DNA of 7,221 nt from Flavobacteriales bacterium (GCA_012965625.1 DTSC01000402.1:1-7221); one strand, 5' to 3'. Numbered from the stretch's first letter, positions 1 through 6,721 are shown. Notes: generated from the letters alone by a model not told the origin. Numbers and translations: made by a program.

Positions 1-161
1 TCCGAAGTAAGTTTTAATTGCGAAGTGATAAAAGCAACTTTATGTGCCTCAATTTCTTTTCGTCTATCCTTAGGCGCATCTTCAGGTGGGAGTTGTGCAT
101 GCGCTAGTATACCACTTAAGAATAATATAAGTCCTAGTAATCCAATTTTTAAAGTTTTCAT
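1..161 (-). CDS. Spy/CpxP-like exported protein ('sensor of ECF-type sigma factor' type), N-terminal part only
   Basis: The first 53 codons of a leftward gene are present; the rest lies beyond the left edge. Residues 1-22 form a signal peptide: M-K-T-L-K, then a hydrophobic run (IGLLGLILFLSGILA) ending A-H-A before Q-L-P, so cleavage after residue 22 is likely and the protein would be periplasmic. The mature start is charged (D-R-R-K-E-I-E) and is followed by HKVAFITSQLKLTS. This matches the helix pattern 'K-x-A-F/Y-I-T-x-x-L-x-L-T' of small Bacteroidota proteins often annotated as sensor of ECF-type sigma factor, which are distantly like Spy/CpxP. The start ATG is only 11 bp downstream of the stop of the membrane protein at 173-661 and no Shine-Dalgarno is visible, so it is probably the third gene of the sigma-factor operon. 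A role in sensing envelope stress is inferred from family and context; no active residues can be judged from this fragment. Confidence 0.72.
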   Translation of the reverse strand, partial: MKTLKIGLLGLILFLSGILAHAQLPPEDAPKDRRKEIEAHKVAFITSQLKLTS

Positions 162-172
162 AATTTGTAGTT

Positions 173-661
173 TTAGTTGATTTCGTTAATAATTGTTGTT
201 AAATCAATATCATCCTCCAATAAGTATTCTATTATCTCTTCATCATTAATATTGTCCTCAAATCCACCAACATTGTCTGTTTTCAGGTACTCATTGATCA
301 GGTCCTCTTCGTTTATCTCATAAATAGCTCCGGTAAAAAGATATTCTCGAATCTCTTCATTAGTGAAATTTTGCAGAGCCAGTTGTTCATTACTATTTTC
401 AGGATTATAAACCAAAAGGGAAATTGCAATAAGTATTACGCTGGCCGCAGCGGCAATTGACCTGGGTTTTATAAGTCGCAATATTCTATTGACCTTATAA
501 TGGTCTTCCTCAATACATTGTTCTTTGATTTTAGCAGGGAGTTCTTCAAAATATCCATGTGGGACACTGAAAATATTCTTCCTTTTGATGCTGGAGAGGG
601 TGGGGGCATTCTCCTTAAGCTCTTCAGTGATTTCTTGCGCTATGTTTTTTCCTGTTGTCAT
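173..661 (-). CDS. Single-pass membrane protein of the ECF sigma operon, putative anti-sigma-like partner
   Basis: This 162-residue protein has no enzyme motif I recognise. Residues 1-66 are charged and presumably cytoplasmic. They include F-S-V-P-H-G-Y-F-E-E-L-P at 31-42, a variant of the 'F-x-V-P-x-G-Y-F-x-x-L' motif common in Bacteroidota proteins encoded beside ECF sigma factors. One transmembrane helix lies at about 67-85 (SIAAAASVILIAISLLVY), with Lys/Arg before it, which favours an N-in orientation. The C-terminal part (86-162) is very acidic and holds three imperfect E-Y-L repeats: EEIREYL (102-108), LINEYL (121-126) and EEIIEYL (141-147). The gene starts 32 bp after the sigma factor stop and ends 11 bp before the exported sensor-like gene. 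Order and topology suggest a link between a periplasmic signal and the sigma factor. An anti-sigma role is inferred: there is no zinc-binding HxxxCxxC motif, so it is not a classical ZAS anti-sigma factor. Confidence 0.65.
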   Translation of the reverse strand: MTTGKNIAQEITEELKENAPTLSSIKRKNIFSVPHGYFEELPAKIKEQCIEEDHYKVNRILRLIKPRSIAAAASVILIAISLLVYNPENSNEQLALQNFTNEEIREYLFTGAIYEINEEDLINEYLKTDNVGGFEDNINDEEIIEYLLEDDIDLTTIINEIN

Positions 662-693
662 TTACTGCTTTGATACATTTTATTGAAAAAGGT

Positions 694-1236
694 TTAATCT
701 TCCTTTAATATATTTTCAATTTTCTTTACTGCATGATGGTAGGATGCTTTTAATGCTCCAATACTTGTTTTTAATATATTCGACATATCTTCATATTTCA
801 TTTCATCAAAATACCGCATATTAAACACAAGTCTTTGCTTATCTGGTAATGTGAGAATAGCCCTTTGTAATATTAAATGTATCTCATCTCCGGAATGCGG
901 GCTCCTATCATCAGGCATGTTTCCTATTTGTTGTTCTGCGTCTTCAATTGGGATAAATAGCTTGGTTTTTTTCTGTTTCAAAAAAGTTAAGCTCTCATTA
1001 GTTGCTATTCTGTACAGCCAAGTATATAAACCAGATTCTGCACGAAACCTAGCAAGGCTTTTCCAGACTTTTATAAAAACGTTTTGTAATACATCATTAG
1101 TGTCATCATGGTCAATTAATATTTTTTGGATATGCCAATAAAGTCGCTCTTGATAATTTTTGACCAATAAATCGAACCCTTTGCTAGGGTTGGTATTAAA
1201 AGTGCGTAATATTTCTTTGTCAGAATACTCGGTCAT
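694..1236 (-). CDS. ECF-family RNA polymerase sigma factor (sigma-70 regions 2 and 4)
   Basis: This 180-residue protein directs RNA polymerase to a small alternative regulon. Region 2 spans about residues 20-88: FDLLVKNYQERLYWHI, then DDTNDVLQNVFIKVWKSL (the conserved D-x-x-Q-x-x-F-x-K-x-W block that contacts core polymerase and the -10 element), then YTWLYRIATNESLTFLK. Region 4 spans about 122-176: the L-P-x-K-Q-R-x-V-F motif, then YEDMSNILKTSIGALKASYHHA, the helix-turn-helix for the -35 element. No region 1 or 3 lies between them, and the length is usual for ECF factors. I chose the ATG at 1236. A TTG two codons upstream (1242) is in frame but adds only M-A and has no better ribosome site. 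It is the first gene of a leftward operon with the membrane protein and the Spy/CpxP-like protein, a layout that fits envelope-stress or growth-state control. No sequence matching the housekeeping Bacteroidota promoter is visible upstream, which is compatible with autoregulation but does not show it. Confidence 0.93.
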   Translation of the reverse strand: MTEYSDKEILRTFNTNPSKGFDLLVKNYQERLYWHIQKILIDHDDTNDVLQNVFIKVWKSLARFRAESGLYTWLYRIATNESLTFLKQKKTKLFIPIEDAEQQIGNMPDDRSPHSGDEIHLILQRAILTLPDKQRLVFNMRYFDEMKYEDMSNILKTSIGALKASYHHAVKKIENILKED

Positions 1237-1375
1237 AGCCAAATTGCTGCTTGAAAACCACAGGGTTTACAAACTCTTTATTATGTAATTCCATATTGAA
1301 TTAAATAATCACATAAAATATGTAAATATTTGATAAATAACAAGTTAAGACTTTAACAGAATTATATTTGGCGGG
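1237..1375. other. AT-rich spacer between transketolase half-gene and ECF operon
   Basis: Both flanking genes read leftward, so this 139-bp spacer should hold the transketolase transcript end and the start of the sigma operon. I see no GC-rich hairpin followed by a T-run on the minus strand and no TTTG/TAnnTTTG promoter pair on that strand. Read-through from the transketolase gene or an ECF-specific promoter are both possible. Nothing in it looks coding. Confidence 0.5.
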
Positions 1376-2350
1376 CTATTTCCGAGTTATTACCCGTTTT
1401 GTAGCATCAACAATGTCTGGAATATCCAAGCAATATTTCTTCATTAATTGGTCAGGTGTTCCGCTCTCACCAAAGGTGTCATTTACTGCTACCATTTCAA
1501 TGGGTTTTGGTATATTTAGTGCAAGACATTGTGCAATGGAATCTCCCAATCCCCCATTTCTTTGGTGTTCTTCGGCAGTAACTGCACATCCTGTTTTGTC
1601 CACTGATGCTAAGACTGCCTCAGTATCTAAAGGTTTAATGGTGTGTATGTTTATTACTTCTGCATTAATACCTTCTTTTGATAGAATCCCTGCTGCTTGG
1701 ATAGCCTTCCATACCAGATGACCAGTAGCAAAGATAGATACATCAGAGCCTTCTATTAAATGTAAGGCCTTTCCAATTTCAAACGTTACATCTTTTTCAG
1801 TGAAATTAGGGACATTAGGTCTTCCAAAACGGAGATAGACTGGGCCTAAGTGGTTGGCAATGCTTATAGTTGCTGCTTTTGTTTGGTTATAATCACATGG
1901 ATTAATTACCACCATGTTCGGTAGCATTTTCATTAATCCAATGTCCTCCAATATCTGGTGAGTTGCCCCATCTTCACCTAAGGTTAATCCTGCATGAGAT
2001 GCGCAAATTTTAACATTTTTGTCTGAATATGCAATGGATTGCCTGATCTGGTCGTAGACGCGTCCTGTAGAGAAATTAGCAAAGGTTCCAGTAAATGGTA
2101 TTTTGCCTTCTATTGTTAATCCTGCAGCAATTCCCATCATATTAGCTTCAGCGACTCCTACTTGGAAAAAACGTTTAGGATGTTCTTTTCGAAAAGCATT
2201 CATCTGAAGGGAGCCTCCAAGATCAGCTGTAAGGCCTACAACATTTGGGTTTAATCTTCCTAATTGCAGCAATCCGGATCCAAATCCGGCTCTTGTTGAT
2301 TTATTTTCTGTAGAAGTAATTTTATCTGGTATAATAGTAGTAGTGCCCAT
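1376..2350 (-). CDS. Transketolase, C-terminal subunit (pyrimidine-binding and C-terminal domains)
   Basis: This 324-residue protein is the C-terminal half of transketolase, which moves two-carbon ketol units between sugar phosphates in the pentose-phosphate pathway, using thiamine diphosphate. Its pyrimidine-binding domain (about 15-180) contains F-F-Q-V-G-V-A-E-A-N-M-M-G, where E68 is the glutamate that activates the cofactor, and GEDGATHQ (125-132), with the substrate-contacting His131. The C-terminal domain (about 190-324) carries EEHQRNGGLGD (260-270) and the F-G-E-S-G segment at 293-297. Half-length transketolases of about 280 plus 320 residues are normal in Bacteroidota and archaea; the halves form one active enzyme. 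The pyrophosphate-binding N-terminal half (GDG...N motif) is not in this window: the upstream neighbour is divergent htpG and the downstream one is the ECF operon. Start ATG at 2350, with no Shine-Dalgarno. DXS or an E1 beta subunit are less likely given the GEDGATHQ and HQRNGGLGD spacing. Confidence 0.93.
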   Translation of the reverse strand: MGTTTIIPDKITSTENKSTRAGFGSGLLQLGRLNPNVVGLTADLGGSLQMNAFRKEHPKRFFQVGVAEANMMGIAAGLTIEGKIPFTGTFANFSTGRVYDQIRQSIAYSDKNVKICASHAGLTLGEDGATHQILEDIGLMKMLPNMVVINPCDYNQTKAATISIANHLGPVYLRFGRPNVPNFTEKDVTFEIGKALHLIEGSDVSIFATGHLVWKAIQAAGILSKEGINAEVINIHTIKPLDTEAVLASVDKTGCAVTAEEHQRNGGLGDSIAQCLALNIPKPIEMVAVNDTFGESGTPDQLMKKYCLDIPDIVDATKRVITRK

Positions 2351-2598
2351 TTTTAGTATTTTGTGGTTTATGATCTGATTATTTAAGTGGTTAAAATTAA
2401 ATAAAACAAGTATCTATTGGATTAAGATATTTTCACGAGTTATTAACTATTTATCGAATATTCTGCCATTTTAAGACAAATATTCAATTTTATCATCTGA
2501 TTGCAGTCAAATTGTCAGGAATCTAGTAGTGGCACAAGTATTGTCATATGGAGAAACGAAAATTAATAATCAATAGATATAAATAATAAAGATAAAAG
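2351..2598. other. Divergent intergenic region between transketolase half-gene and htpG
   Basis: This 248-bp AT-rich spacer must hold promoters for both divergent genes. No open reading frame of note lies in it. The hexamer TTGTCA occurs twice (2512-2517 and 2541-2546), the second overlapping the sigma-54-like element listed separately. No CIRCE element or TTTG/TAnnTTTG promoter was found by eye on either strand. The last bases before htpG are A-rich rather than Shine-Dalgarno-like, as is usual for Bacteroidota. Confidence 0.5.
2530..2545 (+). promoter_or_regulatory. Candidate sigma-54-type -24/-12 promoter of htpG
   Basis: The sequence TGGCAC-AAGTA-TTGTC matches the RpoN consensus TGGCAC-N5-TTGC in hexamer and spacing, with one mismatch (T for C in the -12 GC pair). 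Transcription would start near 2556, giving a leader of about 43 nt before the htpG ATG. This rests on pattern matching alone; no upstream activator site was recognised. Confidence 0.4.
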
Positions 2599-4476
2599 AT
2601 GACAACTGGAAATATCAATGTGCAATCAGAGAATATTTTTCCAATAATAAAGAAATTCCTCTATTCTGATCACGAAATTTTTCTTAGAGAGCTAGTTTCA
2701 AATGCTATAGATGCTACCCAAAAATTAAAAGCTTTGTCAGCGTTGGGGAAAGTTAAAGGAGAAGTTAATGACCTTAAGATAGATGTTATAGTTGATAAGT
2801 CGGCAAAGACAATCACTATTAAAGATAGTGGGCTTGGAATGGATGAGGTAGAAGTTGAAAAATATATCAATCAGATAGCCTTTTCAGGCGCTGAAGAATT
2901 TGTGAAAAAGTACAAGGAAAAGACTGATGCAGCCAATATGATTGGGCATTTTGGATTGGGTTTTTATTCTTCATTTATGGTTTCTGATAAAGTTGAAATT
3001 ATTACCAAGTCTTATAAGAAAACTGCAAAAGCAGTAAAATGGGAATGTGATGGGAGTCCAAAGTATAAGATGGAGGCGCACGACAGGAAAGACCGGGGTA
3101 CAGATGTGGTCTTATATATTAATGATGATTCTGTGGAGTTTCTTGAAGATTCCAAGATCAATGAATTGTTGACAAAATATTGCAAATTTCTTCCTATTGA
3201 GATTAAGTTCGGCACCAAAACAGAAACCAAGAAAGATAAAAAAGATGAAAAGAAAGAGATAGAAGTTGTAACAGACAATATAATTAACAATCCAAATCCT
3301 GCCTGGAAAAAACAGCCTTCTAAATTGAAGCTTGAAGATTACAATAGTTTTTATAGGGAGCTATATCCCTTTAATTTTGAAGAACCTCTTTTTCATATTC
3401 ATCTAAATGTAGATTATCCGTTTAATCTTACTGGCATTTTGTATTTCCCTAGGCTTAAAAATAAGGTGGAAGTACAGAAAGATAAAATACAATTATACTG
3501 CAATCAAGTCTTTGTAACTGATTCTGTAGAGGGGATTGTACCGGACTTTCTCACATTGCTTCATGGAGTAATAGATTCACCAGATATACCATTGAATATT
3601 TCAAGGTCTTATTTGCAAAGTGATGCCCGTGTTAAGCAGATCTCCAGTCATATAACAAAGAAAGTTGCAGATAAACTTGGAGAGATCTTTAAAAAAGACA
3701 GAAAAGATTTTGAAAAAAAGTGGGATGATATTAAGATATTTATTGAATATGGTATGATTGCAGAGGATAAATTTTATGATAAAGCGTGCAACTTTACTTT
3801 ATTGAAGAATACCGAGAATCAATATTTTACCTTTGAAGAATACGAAAAAAAGATCAAGCCAAACCATACAGACAAAGACAAAAAGTTGGTATACCTATAT
3901 GCTTCAAATGTGGATGATCAGTATACTTATATACAGGCAGCAAAAGATAGGGGATATGATGTATTAGTTATGGATTCTCCATTAAGTGCTCACTTTGTTG
4001 GTAAACTTGAGCAAAAGTTAGAAAATGTATCATTTGTCAGGGTAGATTCTGATACCATTGATAAATTGATCAACAAAGATGAGAAGCAAGTTTCTAAGCT
4101 TTCAGCAAAAGATCAGGAGAAACTCAAGCCAATTATTGAGGGAATAGTACCAAAAGATAAATTTATGGTCGTCTTTGAAAGTTTAAGTGAAAAGGACCAG
4201 CCATTTAGCATAACCCAGCCTGAGTTTGCAAGAAGAATGAAAGACATGAATCAAATTGGTGGAGCCGGAGGCGGTATGATGGGCATGATGCCTGAAATGT
4301 ATAATCTCGTGGTTAATTCTAATCACCCATTAATTTCAAGAATTCATGCTGAAAAAGACCAAAAGAAGAAAAAACTACTAACTAAACAGGGAGCTGACCT
4401 TGCTTTATTGTCACAGAACATGCTAAAAGGAGAAGAGATGACCAAATTTATCTCCAGGAGTTTAGAGATGATCTAG
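2599..4476 (+). CDS. htpG: Molecular chaperone HtpG (Hsp90 family)
   Basis: This 625-residue protein is the full-length bacterial Hsp90, a cytoplasmic homodimeric ATP-dependent chaperone. The N-terminal GHKL ATPase domain (about 1-210) shows ELVSNAIDA (31-39), with catalytic Glu31 and Mg-binding Asn35, then DSGLGM (76-81), with adenine-binding Asp76, and G-H-F-G-L-G-F (116-122) in the ATP lid. A Lys/Glu-rich charged linker (about 206-223, KTETKKDKKDEKKE) leads to the middle domain. There LNISRSYLQ places Arg336, the gamma-phosphate arginine, where the family has it. The C-terminal dimerisation domain contains a Gly/Met-rich loop (GGAGGGMMGMM, from residue 554) just before the segment YNLVVNSNHPLI. 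Nothing essential is missing. The gene is alone on its strand, divergent from the transketolase gene and convergent with the PIN-PhoH gene 18 bp away. A sigma-54-like element 54 bp upstream of the start may control it. Confidence 0.98.
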   Translation: MTTGNINVQSENIFPIIKKFLYSDHEIFLRELVSNAIDATQKLKALSALGKVKGEVNDLKIDVIVDKSAKTITIKDSGLGMDEVEVEKYINQIAFSGAEEFVKKYKEKTDAANMIGHFGLGFYSSFMVSDKVEIITKSYKKTAKAVKWECDGSPKYKMEAHDRKDRGTDVVLYINDDSVEFLEDSKINELLTKYCKFLPIEIKFGTKTETKKDKKDEKKEIEVVTDNIINNPNPAWKKQPSKLKLEDYNSFYRELYPFNFEEPLFHIHLNVDYPFNLTGILYFPRLKNKVEVQKDKIQLYCNQVFVTDSVEGIVPDFLTLLHGVIDSPDIPLNISRSYLQSDARVKQISSHITKKVADKLGEIFKKDRKDFEKKWDDIKIFIEYGMIAEDKFYDKACNFTLLKNTENQYFTFEEYEKKIKPNHTDKDKKLVYLYASNVDDQYTYIQAAKDRGYDVLVMDSPLSAHFVGKLEQKLENVSFVRVDSDTIDKLINKDEKQVSKLSAKDQEKLKPIIEGIVPKDKFMVVFESLSEKDQPFSITQPEFARRMKDMNQIGGAGGGMMGMMPEMYNLVVNSNHPLISRIHAEKDQKKKKLLTKQGADLALLSQNMLKGEEMTKFISRSLEMI

Positions 4477-4494
4477 AAAAGTATTTTTCAGGTT

Positions 4495-5838
4495 TTATAA
4501 AAGTTCGTTGGCTAAGTTAGCCAGTTCAGAACGTTCTCCTCGCTCCAGTGTAACATGTGCAAATAGAGGATTACCTTTCAATCTGTCTATAATATAAGTA
4601 AGACCATTACTGTGTTCATCAAGGTAGGGCGAGTCTATTTGGTTAACATCTCCTGTAAAAATAATTTTGGAATTTTCGCCAGCCCTTGTAATGATTGTTT
4701 TAACTTCATGAGGTGTTAAGTTTTGAGCTTCATCTACAATAAAGATGATGTTCGATAAACTTCTTCCTCTTATATAGGTGAGGGGGGTTATAATTATCTT
4801 TGAGTTTTTTTGCATCTCTACAATTAAGCGATGTTTCCGATCATTATCGCTAAATTGATTTTTAATGAAGTTGAGGTTATCCCAAAGTGGCTCCATATAT
4901 GGGTCAATTTTTTCATTTACATCACCAGGTAGATAGCCAATGTCTTTATTGCTTAGTGGCACAATAGGCCTGGCTAAGACGATCTGCTTGTATCGTTTTC
5001 TTTGTTGAATGGCACCAGCCAAAGCTAATAAGGTCTTGCCAGTCCCTGCAACACCCTGCAAGGTCACAAGCCGAATATTCGGATTTAAAATCGCATGCAA
5101 TGCAAATGTTTGTTCCGCATTTCTTGGAACAATCCCATAACTTTCCTGACTAGCCACTCTTTCAAAATGCCTGTTTTCAGGATTAAAAAAAGCCAAGGAT
5201 GAGGATTTGCCATTTTTAAGAATATAATAGTGATTATCAATTTTGTTTTTTATTCCTGCCGTATCCTCTTCAAGATATCCCTTTTCCATAATATTTTGAA
5301 TAACATTTGAAGGAATATTGTTGATCTGCTCTTTACCCATATACAGATCAGTAAGATCCTTGACATTTCCCGTTTCATAATCTTCTGCATTGATGTTTAA
5401 AGCTTTTGCTTTAATCCGAAGGTTAATGTCCTTAGTTACTAAGATTACAATGGAATTTTTTTCTTCCTTCTTTAAAGACAGAGCTGCATTTAAAATTTTA
5501 TGGTCTGGTTTTCTTTCATCAAAAACTTTTTCAGCATCAACATTAAGGTTGCCGTTTCCATTCATAACGATCTTAAATTTACCCTTTCCTTTTCCATTTA
5601 GTGGAATCCAGTCTTGAAGTGTATTGCTTTTGGAAAGTTTGTCAATCCGCCTAATAAACTCTCTCGCCTCAAAGTTTTTATTCTCATTTCCACGCTTGAA
5701 ATTATCAAGCTCCTCCAAAACTGTAATTGGAATTGCTACATCGTGTTCACCAAAATTGTTAATTGCATTGTGGTCGTGGAGAATTACAGAGGTATCAAGG
5801 ACATATATCTTTTTCTTATTTCCTTTTTTCCTATCCAT
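4495..5838 (-). CDS. PIN domain - PhoH-family ATPase (PhoH2/YlaK type)
   Basis: This 447-residue protein fuses an N-terminal PIN ribonuclease domain to a C-terminal PhoH ATPase/helicase-like domain. The PIN domain (about 10-150) has its acidic residues in place: Asp15 (Y-V-L-D-T-S-V), Glu43 and Asp45 (L-E-E-L-D), Asp112 (K-P-D-H-K-I-L) and Asp137 (V-T-K-D-I-N-L). The PhoH domain (about 235-447) has Walker A GVAGTGKT (262-269) and Walker B IIFIVDEAQ (364-372, Asp369-Glu370). It also has the family segments LARPIVPL (288-295), GYLPGD (301-306) and FTGDVNQID (394-402), and a terminal L-E-R-G-E-R-S-E-L-A. Mycobacterial PhoH2 of this layout is described as an RNA helicase and ribonuclease, so cytoplasmic RNA processing or quality control is likely. 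There is no separate antitoxin gene beside it. It converges on htpG; its upstream side is the long AT-rich spacer before the structured RNA. No promoter was recognised. Confidence 0.95.
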   Translation of the reverse strand: MDRKKGNKKKIYVLDTSVILHDHNAINNFGEHDVAIPITVLEELDNFKRGNENKNFEAREFIRRIDKLSKSNTLQDWIPLNGKGKGKFKIVMNGNGNLNVDAEKVFDERKPDHKILNAALSLKKEEKNSIVILVTKDINLRIKAKALNINAEDYETGNVKDLTDLYMGKEQINNIPSNVIQNIMEKGYLEEDTAGIKNKIDNHYYILKNGKSSSLAFFNPENRHFERVASQESYGIVPRNAEQTFALHAILNPNIRLVTLQGVAGTGKTLLALAGAIQQRKRYKQIVLARPIVPLSNKDIGYLPGDVNEKIDPYMEPLWDNLNFIKNQFSDNDRKHRLIVEMQKNSKIIITPLTYIRGRSLSNIIFIVDEAQNLTPHEVKTIITRAGENSKIIFTGDVNQIDSPYLDEHSNGLTYIIDRLKGNPLFAHVTLERGERSELANLANELL

Positions 5839-6116
5839 GTATAATAAAATATGTTATACCAATTAGTGGCTACGAATAATGTAAAGTAAAATTACTATGA
5901 CTTATTATGTGATAATTAAGTATTTTAAAAAGTAATTAACCATTGATTTTTAATAATTATTTGTAGGGAAAAGTATTATTTATTTTTATAGGACAAGCTA
6001 GTCCTGACGCATTTGAATCACATTTTTCTAATCTATTGAATTGCAATGAATTACAAGGTTGTTAACAATGTTAATAACTATAGTTAATATATTGTTAATA
6101 AGAAACAATAAGAAAA
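5839..6116. other. Very AT-rich non-coding spacer upstream of the structured RNA
   Basis: About 280 bp with roughly 17-20% GC in the 60-nt blocks I counted. It should contain the leftward promoter of the PIN-PhoH gene, but no consensus element is visible. Only trivial reading frames occur, such as a 12-codon one at 5896. A 5-bp inverted repeat (AGGAC/GTCCT, 5990-6005) is too short to interpret. The right end carries the GTTAAT cluster described separately. Confidence 0.6.
6059..6099 (+). repeat. Cluster of GTTAAT/GTTAAC repeats with a 10-bp palindrome, upstream of RNA promoter
   Basis: The perfect palindrome TTGTTAACAA (6059-6068) is followed by GTTAAT at 6070-6075, 6083-6088 and 6094-6099. 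The steps of 9, 13 and 11 bp are close to one helical turn. The cluster ends 17 bp before the -33 element at 6117. It could be a protein-binding site or a curved or UP-like AT tract. In sequence this AT-rich, chance repetition is a real alternative. Confidence 0.35.
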
Positions 6117-6148
6117 TTTGGTAGAATAATTTAGCCTTTATATTTTTG
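6117..6148 (+). promoter_or_regulatory. Bacteroidota-type promoter of the structured RNA
   Basis: TTTG at 6117-6120 is followed after exactly 20 nt by TATTTTTG at 6141-6148. This is a full match to the Bacteroidota housekeeping consensus TTTG-N(17-23)-TAnnTTTG. It is the only complete match I found in the window. It sits just where GC content jumps, and predicts a transcript start at about 6153-6156. Confidence 0.8.
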
Positions 6149-6263
6149 GGCTACCAAGTGAGAGATAAAATGCATCACAACAATAGGCAAGGTAGCTTGC
6201 TGCTTGGCTTGGTTGAAGTGAAGGCATCTCGAAACTATAAACGCTGGAAACGCAAACTGAAAG

Positions 6264-6307
6264 ATTCCAATGGCCTCGAAAGAGGTTGCCGAAAGGCAAT
6301 TTGGAAT
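6264..6307 (+). other. Predicted three-way junction within the structured RNA
   Basis: ATTCCAA (6264-6270) pairs with TTGGAAT (6301-6307) and encloses two adjoining hairpins. These are CCTC-GAAA-GAGG (6274-6285) and TTGCC-GAAA-GGCAA (6286-6299). No base separates the two hairpins, so they could stack coaxially, and both present GAAA loops suitable for tertiary docking. All pairs in the three stems are Watson-Crick. Confidence 0.7.
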
Positions 6308-6699
6308 TGAAACCGACTCCGACTTGTCGGATTAGGCAAAAGGTCAAGTTTCCAATAGGTTTTGAATCTGAAAGGGTTAGAATTGAGTGAATAGCTTCTA
6401 AAGGGAAGAAAACAAGAAGGTGAGGAAGGGCGCTTAGGTGTCAGACCAAACCAGAAAGGGATCATCTCCAACACGGCAGATTTCTTGGAAAGCTGGTTCG
6501 CCAGAAATATGAGGAATAGGCTAACGGTAAGGGAGCTAGAAAGCTTGACTTGTTCCGAAAGGGGCCTCTGGGTAGTCTTTGACGATTTAGAGAAAAAAGA
6601 CAAATTTTAGAGTAAGCTTAACGCAGGGTTGTCAGATTTGGAAGGGTTGGCCCCGAAAGGAAAGACTCGGAAGATGAAGCAAGAATAACAGTAACTTGG

Positions 6700-6721
6700 C
6701 ATCTTAGCGCAAGCTGAGGTG
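6700..6721 (+). other. 3'-terminal GCAA-capped hairpin of the structured RNA
   Basis: CATCTTAGC (6700-6708) folds on GCTGAGGTG (6713-6721) around a GCAA loop. That gives nine pairs, two of them U-G. It begins one base after the ACTTGG strand that can pair with the RNA's 5' end and abuts the terminator stem, so it is probably the last domain of the RNA proper. Confidence 0.65.

Noticed and set aside
1237..1242. TTG start two codons upstream for the ECF sigma factor
   Set aside because: The ATG at 1236 is in frame, gives a typical N-terminus, and the TTG has no supporting ribosome site.
851..1721. Rightward open frames at 851-1141 and 1368-1721
   Set aside because: They lie opposite the well-supported sigma factor and transketolase genes and encode nothing recognisable.
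4477..4494. Bidirectional terminator between htpG and PIN-PhoH
   Set aside because: The 18-bp gap holds only an A-tract and a T-tract with no GC-paired stem.
5839..5859. Inverted repeat GTATAA/TTATAC just upstream of the PIN-PhoH start
   Set aside because: Six-bp arms made almost wholly of A and T are expected by chance in this spacer.
5990..6005. AGGAC/GTCCT hairpin as a terminator or operator
   Set aside because: The stem has only five pairs, no T-run follows on either strand, and there is no transcript that should end there.
6170..6310. 46-codon basic reading frame on the + strand inside the RNA
   Set aside because: It starts about 16 nt after the predicted transcript start but lacks a ribosome site. 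Its second half coincides with the three-way junction, where pairing rather than codons explains the sequence. A small peptide cannot be fully excluded.
6138..6603. Leftward open frames of 69 and 122 codons (6138-6347 and 6235-6603) opposite the structured RNA
   Set aside because: Their composition (Ser, Leu, Phe, Pro and Arg-rich, no domain) is what the complement of a purine-rich structured RNA gives. Hairpins, promoter and terminator all belong to the + strand.
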